Position numbers and translations under genes: made by a program. DNA of 64,000 nt, taken from Nitrospiraceae bacterium. Its GTDB lineage: Bacteria > Nitrospirota > Nitrospiria > Nitrospirales > Nitrospiraceae. Positions within the stretch are counted from its first letter, which is position 1. Each line of letters opens with the position of its first letter. The DNA is taken from contig CAKKRE010000003.1 in the NCBI GenBank assembly GCA_919902505.1, positions 1-64,000 on the forward strand, read 5' to 3'. The notes beneath the pieces are model-generated. The model saw only the letters and a list, made by a program, of their open reading frames with translations. It did not search any database and was not told the DNA's origin. This document shows, in pieces, positions 62,403-64,000 of the stretch.

Positions 62403-63365
62403 CTAGTTCGCGGAGGCCGACGCGCGCGAAGCCGATTCAATCGTGACCAGTTCTTTGGGAAGGAGAAACTCGACATCTTCTTCGATGACCGTCAGCTCCT
62501 CGACCTCTTCCGAAGAGCCAAGACGCTTCAGGTAGGCCACCACTTCGGTGACCAGGACTTCGGGGGCCGAAGCCCCGGCGGACAGCCCCACACTCTTGGC
62601 ATCTTTCAGCCAATCCGGGTTGATGTCCGACGCCGCATCGATGAGATAGGAGGGGATGCCGCAATGCTCGCCCAATTCACGAAGCCGATTCGAATTCGAG
62701 CTGTTCGGTGATCCGATCACGAGAATCACATCGACCAGCTTCGACAACGACTTGACCGCATTCTGGCGGTTCTGTGTGGCATAACAAATGTCTTCCTGGT
62801 GCGGGCCTTTGATATTCGGGAACCGCAGGTGCAACGCCTCGACAATGTCCCGACATTCATCGACGCTGAGCGTGGTCTGGGTCACATAGGAGAGATTCTG
62901 CGTCTTCTCGACATGGAGGCTCTCCACGTCCTGGACCGAGGACACCAGGTGGAACTTATCCGGGATCTGGCCCAACGTCCCGATCACCTCCGGGTGTCCC
63001 GCATGGCCGATGAGGATCAACTCATACCCTTGCGTATAGTCGCGGTTCACTTCGTTATGCACCTTGATCACCAGCGGACAGGTGGCGTCGATCACGTGCA
63101 AGCGGCGGCTCTGCGCCTCCTCCCACACCGATTTCGCCACACCGTGGGCACTGAAAATCACGACCGATCCTTCGGGTACTTCATTCAGCTCTTCCACAAA
63201 CACGGCGCCCTTATGCCGCAGCGAGTTCACGACATGCCGGCTGTGGACGATCTCATGACGCACATAAATCGGCGCGCCGTATTTTTTGAGCGACAAATCG
63301 ACGATATCTATGGCGCGGTCGACACCCGCGCAGAATCCACGAGGATTGGCTAAGTAAATCTTCAT
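62403..63365 (-). CDS. ispH: 4-hydroxy-3-methylbut-2-enyl diphosphate reductase IspH (LytB)
   Basis: IspH is the last enzyme of the MEP pathway, reducing HMBPP to IPP and DMAPP. From the ATG at 63365 the three cluster cysteines fall at C12 (GFCAG), C96 (ATCP) and about C194 (DICYAT), almost the same numbers as in the E. coli enzyme, which supports this start over the upstream one at 63389. [20 protein letters not shown], and [11 protein letters not shown] are conserved. A C-terminal extension of about 30 charged and Ala/Ser-rich residues is not part of the core. It is probably monocistronic, being followed by a terminator. Confidence 0.96.
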   Translation of the reverse strand: MKIYLANPRGFCAGVDRAIDIVDLSLKKYGAPIYVRHEIVHSRHVVNSLRHKGAVFVEELNEVPEGSVVIFSAHGVAKSVWEEAQSRRLHVIDATCPLVIKVHNEVNRDYTQGYELILIGHAGHPEVIGTLGQIPDKFHLVSSVQDVESLHVEKTQNLSYVTQTTLSVDECRDIVEALHLRFPNIKGPHQEDICYATQNRQNAVKSLSKLVDVILVIGSPNSSNSNRLRELGEHCGIPSYLIDAASDINPDWLKDAKSVGLSAGASAPEVLVTEVVAYLKRLGSSEEVEELTVIEEDVEFLLPKELVTIESASRASASAN

Positions 63366-63538
63366 CTGCTGGTTCCCTCTCACGCTCATGAAGGGCCGCC
63401 CGGCCTGCCGGGAAAAGCGCGTAGACTCACTGAACGGTCACCTTACGTCAGACCCGCCCTTGTCGTCAACCGGATCGTCCGCCCCGTTCCACCGCAAAAG
63501 CAGTTGAGGCCGCGGAACCATTGTGGGAGAATCCCGCC

Positions 63539-64000
63539 ATGCCTCCCCCTGCAACGACGCATAAAAAAATTCTGATCGTCGAAGACGAGAAGGACATTCT
63601 CCAACTCGTCAAGCTCTACCTGGAGAAGGAAGGGTTCCGCACCGTCTCTGCGATGACCGGCACAGAGGGGCTCCGCCAGGTCAAAGCCGAGCATCCCGAC
63701 CTGATCATTCTCGACCTCATGTTGCCTGAACTGGACGGGCTGGAGGTCTGCAAACGAATCCGGCTCAATCAAGAAACCGCCCTGCTTCCCATTCTCATGC
63801 TGACCGCCAAGGCGGAAGAATCCGACACGGTCATCGGCCTGGAACTGGGTGCCGACGACTACGTGACCAAACCCTTCAGTCCCAAGGCGCTGGTGGCGCG
63901 CGTCAAGGCGCTCCTCCGACGGCTGGAACGGAACGCCAACATCCCCCAGACGCAATATCGTTACGGCCCCTTGACCGTGGATCTCTCCCGGCACGAGGTC
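63539..64000 (+). CDS. Response regulator, OmpR/PhoB type, truncated by the window end
   Basis: The frame is open from the ATG at 63539 to the last base, giving 154 residues. The receiver domain has the acidic pair in ILIVEDEKD, the phospho-acceptor Asp in LILDLMLPELDG, the Thr in LMLTAKAEE, and the Lys in YVTKPFSPKAL. After the receiver, the sequence YRYGPLTVDLSRHEV is the start of an OmpR-type winged-helix DNA-binding domain. A histidine kinase gene would be expected further right. The gene is divergent from ispH with about 170 bp between them. Confidence 0.9.
   Translation, partial: MPPPATTHKKILIVEDEKDILQLVKLYLEKEGFRTVSAMTGTEGLRQVKAEHPDLIILDLMLPELDGLEVCKRIRLNQETALLPILMLTAKAEESDTVIGLELGADDYVTKPFSPKALVARVKALLRRLERNANIPQTQYRYGPLTVDLSRHEV

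Overview
The window is a GC-rich bacterial chromosome segment that reads most naturally as a member of the genus Nitrospira (phylum Nitrospirota). The evidence is the combination of genes: cytochrome bd subunit I-like proteins beside a b6-type cytochrome b/Rieske pair and many small c-type cytochromes, an NxrC-like haem-b subunit, hopanoid genes (shc, hpnG, hpnH), and the MEP isoprenoid genes dxs, ispG and ispH. This assignment is an inference; there is no rRNA or other marker gene in the window to prove it.

Layout. (1) 1-2000: an intact IS30-family element inserted at the end of a small membrane-protein gene, in a more AT-rich stretch that abuts a tRNA-Thr. (2) 2000-5000: a lipoprotein with a degenerate caspase-like domain and a UbiA-type prenyltransferase, divergently transcribed. 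(3) 5000-17300, all on the minus strand: a tightly packed respiratory gene cluster. It holds five c-type cytochromes (six CXXCH sites), an NxrC/ethylbenzene-dehydrogenase-gamma-like protein, two different cytochrome bd subunit I-like proteins, a fused cytochrome b6/subunit IV, a Rieske protein with an N-terminal PRC barrel, and accessory membrane proteins. (4) 17500-19100: hpnH and a small unknown protein. (5) 19200-39700, minus strand: a large exopolysaccharide/O-antigen locus with flippase, polymerase, initiating sugar transferase, glycosyltransferases, 4,6-dehydratase, aminotransferase, methyltransferase, carbamoyltransferase, a two-subunit thiamine-diphosphate enzyme, SGNH protein, chain-length protein, SLBB export protein and Wzi-like protein. 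(6) 39800-45600, plus strand: a duplicated outer-membrane protein, a small beta-barrel protein, a polysaccharide deacetylase and a second carbamoyltransferase, probably part of the same polysaccharide system. (7) 46000-50000: a small lipoprotein, tRNA-Cys, ispG and dxs. (8) 50200-58400, minus strand: squalene-hopene cyclase, HpnG and a complete Mla/Ttg2-type lipid transporter (MlaE, F, D, C), followed by a POTRA-less Omp85 barrel and a DUF3187 outer-membrane protein, so hopanoid synthesis and envelope lipid transport are physically coupled. (9) 58500-64000: smc, ispH, and the start of a response-regulator gene cut by the window end.

How the parts fit together: dxs, ispG and ispH supply isoprenoid precursors; shc, hpnG and hpnH use them for hopanoids; the Mla-like system with its outer-membrane partners could move lipids between membranes; the polysaccharide locus builds the cell surface; the respiratory cluster handles quinone/cytochrome c electron flow. 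I found no CRISPR array, prophage, rRNA or replication origin. The best candidates for something not well described are the bd-like/b6-Rieske cluster, the hopanoid-Mla-Omp85 cluster, and the E1alpha/E1beta pair without E2/E3 inside the polysaccharide locus.
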